A DNA stretch of 7,260 nucleotides from DATAYA01 sp036272815 (GTDB taxonomy: Bacteria > Pseudomonadota > Alphaproteobacteria > Acetobacterales > Acetobacteraceae): NCBI GenBank assembly GCA_036272815.1, contig DATAYA010000292.1, forward strand, positions 1 through 7,260. The letters run 5' to 3'. The translations under genes and the position numbers were made by a program. Of this stretch, positions 6,046 to 7,260 are shown piece after piece (within the stretch, counting starts at the first letter, position 1; the number at the start of each line of letters is the position of its first letter). Below the pieces are notes generated by a model. It searched no databases and had not been told where the DNA came from. It was given only the letters and a program-made list of their open reading frames with translations.

Positions 6046-7004
6046 GCCGCAGCCTCGGTCGCGAACAGCGCCAGCGCCGCCAGCAACCCGAGCACCGCCG
6101 CCAGACCGAGGATCGCCGGCCCGCGCGCCAGCGGCACCCGCACCCGCGCCGCCTGCCAGGCGGCGAGCGCCGCCGCCAGCACCACCGTCCGCGCGAGCCA
6201 GCACGCAACCCCGATCGCCCACGCGAGCGCGCCGCCATCCGCCGTCGCCATGCCGGCCGGAAAAACCGCCACGCCGAGCAGGTCGAGCCACAGCAGCAGA
6301 CGCAGCTGCGCGGCAGCCTCGACCAGCGCCAGATGCCACCCCGCCACGTCGAGCGGCGGCGCGCCCGCGATCATGGCGGCCTCGTCGCATCCCGCCTCGC
6401 CGGGCACCAGCCCGGTCTCGACCAGGGCCACCAGGCCGAGTGCGGCGGCGACGAGCGGCAACGCGGCGAGCTGCGCCGGCCCCACAGAACCCGCGATCGC
6501 GTCGATGCCCGCGATCGCGTCGATGTTGGTGCTGCCGGCCGCGAGCGCCAGCGCGAGCACGACCAGCAGCAGCGCCGGCGCCGCGGCGACATCCAGGCCC
6601 AGCACGCGCGCCGCCCCGAGGCCGCCGAACGGCGCCCCGGCATCCAGCGCCGCCAGCACCAGCGCGGCCCGCGCGAGTGCCAACAGCCCGAACACCGCGA
6701 TCAGGTCCGCACCCGCTTCACCCGCCATCCCGCTGGTGAACGAAGGCACCAGCAGCGCGGCCGCGGCGGTGGCGGCGAAGGCGATCCAGGGCGCCGCCGC
6801 GGCCAGGGCGGAGGCCCCCTCGGCCAGCACCGGCTGCTTCCGGACGAGCCGCAGCAGGTCGCGCCAGGCCTGGAACGGCGGCGGCGCCGCAAGGCCGAGC
6901 AGGCGCGCCCGCAGCACCGCCATGAGCCCGGCGAGCAGCGGTGCCGCGGCGGCCAGCAGGGCCGTATGCAATGCCAGCGCCAGCAGGCCGGCGGCGAACC
7001 TCAT
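6042..7004 (-). CDS. hyfC: HyfC/HycD/NuoH-like membrane anchor subunit
   Basis: Integral membrane subunit of 320 residues that anchors the soluble arm; E. coli HyfC and HycD are about 310-315. About eight hydrophobic segments are visible. Family landmarks are 'PPPFQAWRDLLRLVRKQPVL' (41-60; the cytoplasmic loop seen as QxxRDxxKLxxKxxV), 'LDAGAPFGGLGAARVLGLDV' (120-139; usual GGxGSSRE), 'AAPALLL' (141-147; usual AEPALLL) and 'VETGLVPGEAG' through 'VAGWHLALVEAAAQLRLLLW' (220-239). The Glu of SRE is Val134, the Glu of EP is Ala142, the DNP motif is absent, and the His-Glu of 'TMxHE' appears as Ala213-Gly214. Asp207, Glu208 and Asp219 remain in that loop. The ATG at 7004 overlaps the upstream stop as ATGA, fixing the start. 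An 18-base tandem repeat gives IDAIAG twice at 161-172. The symbol is a homology label. Confidence 0.9.
   Translation of the reverse strand: MRFAAGLLALALHTALLAAAAPLLAGLMAVLRARLLGLAAPPPFQAWRDLLRLVRKQPVLAEGASALAAAAPWIAFAATAAAALLVPSFTSGMAGEAGADLIAVFGLLALARAALVLAALDAGAPFGGLGAARVLGLDVAAAPALLLVVLALALAAGSTNIDAIAGIDAIAGSVGPAQLAALPLVAAALGLVALVETGLVPGEAGCDEAAMIAGAPPLDVAGWHLALVEAAAQLRLLLWLDLLGVAVFPAGMATADGGALAWAIGVACWLARTVVLAAALAAWQAARVRVPLARGPAILGLAAVLGLLAALALFATEAAA
6490..6525. repeat. Perfect 18-base tandem duplication inside hyfC-like gene
   Basis: Unit 6490-6507 is repeated exactly at 6508-6525, encoding IDAIAG twice in frame. It falls in a polar stretch between hydrophobic segments (after 'AAGSTN'), where extra residues would be tolerated. 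Each copy contains the palindrome GCGATCGC. Confidence 0.9.
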
Positions 7005-7260
7005 CCGTGGACCCAGGATCCGTGCGCCGAGGCGGCGGCGAGCAACAGCAGCGCCGCCACCACCGCCAGCGTGCCCGCCAGCGGCGCGCCGGCTCGCAAG
7101 CGCGGCAGCCGGGGTCGGCGGCCGCGCAGTCCCGTCCGCAGGCGCCGCATGCTGGCCCGCAGCGGCATGCACGGCGCCACCCCCATCTGTGCGAGTGCCG
7201 CCGGCCCGATCTGGGTCAGAGGGTCGCCGAACGGCAGCCAGGGCGGCGGCGCCTCGAAGC
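7001..7260 (-). CDS. hyfB: HyfB-like antiporter-type subunit, C-terminal 85 residues only
   Basis: The frame enters from the right edge at 7258 and ends at TGA 7003-7001. The visible part starts 'FEAPPPWLPFGDPLTQIGPA', continues through a basic stretch ('MRRLRTGLRGRRPRLPRLR') and finishes with one hydrophobic segment ('LAGTLAVVAALLLLAAASAH') and a short tail. This layout fits the end of a large ND5-type antiporter subunit such as HyfB/HycC, which is also the gene expected directly before hyfC. No catalytic helix of the protein lies inside the window, so whether it keeps the channel Glu and Lys residues cannot be judged. The stop overlaps the hyfC-like start as ATGA. The call leans mainly on gene order. 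Confidence 0.65.
   Translation of the reverse strand, partial: FEAPPPWLPFGDPLTQIGPAALAQMGVAPCMPLRASMRRLRTGLRGRRPRLPRLRAGAPLAGTLAVVAALLLLAAASAHGSWVHG

Noticed and set aside
6493..6518. Two GCGATCGC octamers, like the cyanobacterial HIP1 element
   Set aside because: They are two copies only because of the 18-base tandem duplication and do not recur as an abundant element in the window.

Overview
The window has two parts with very different base composition. On the left (about 1-2272) is a moderately GC-rich pair of divergent genes: a LysR-type regulator on the + strand (1331-2272) and, across a 101-base intergenic region, an EmrA/HlyD-type membrane fusion protein on the - strand that runs off the left edge (1229 to 1). 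This is the usual layout of a locally regulated drug or toxic-compound efflux system. The inner-membrane permease would be expected just outside the window.

On the right (2447-7260) everything is on the - strand and extremely GC- and Ala-rich. It is a compact operon of six genes homologous to hydrogenase-4 / complex I subunits. In transcription order they are a HyfB-like antiporter (C-terminal end only), a HyfC/NuoH-like membrane anchor, a HyfE-like subunit, a HyfF-like antiporter-type subunit, a HyfG-like NuoC-NuoD fusion, and a HyfI/NuoB-like iron-sulfur subunit. At all five junctions an ATGA or GTGA shares four bases between stop and next start. The hyfF/hyfG junction only fits if hyfG has lost one base near its 5' end.

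The HyfG-like protein has none of the four cysteines that hold the NiFe centre. This places the cluster among the 'energy-converting hydrogenase-related' (Ehr) complexes rather than true hydrogenases. HyfI keeps all four cysteines for its 4Fe-4S cluster. The complete membrane subunits also lack several charged residues normally linked to proton movement: the TM5 Glu and TM7 Lys of HyfF, the Glu of the 'MENG' motif of HyfE, and two Glu positions in HyfC. No HyfA/HyfH ferredoxin-like gene lies between hyfG and hyfI. The complex would therefore be a redox-capable membrane assembly with no known catalytic site and weakened ion-pumping chemistry; its reaction cannot be told from the sequence.

The very high GC, Ala-rich proteins and an Ehr locus next to a LysR/EmrA pair suggest a proteobacterium, perhaps an alphaproteobacterium of the Acetobacteraceae/Rhodospirillales type. 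That placement is an inference from style, not from a marker gene. No RNA gene, insertion sequence, CRISPR array or clear terminator was seen.
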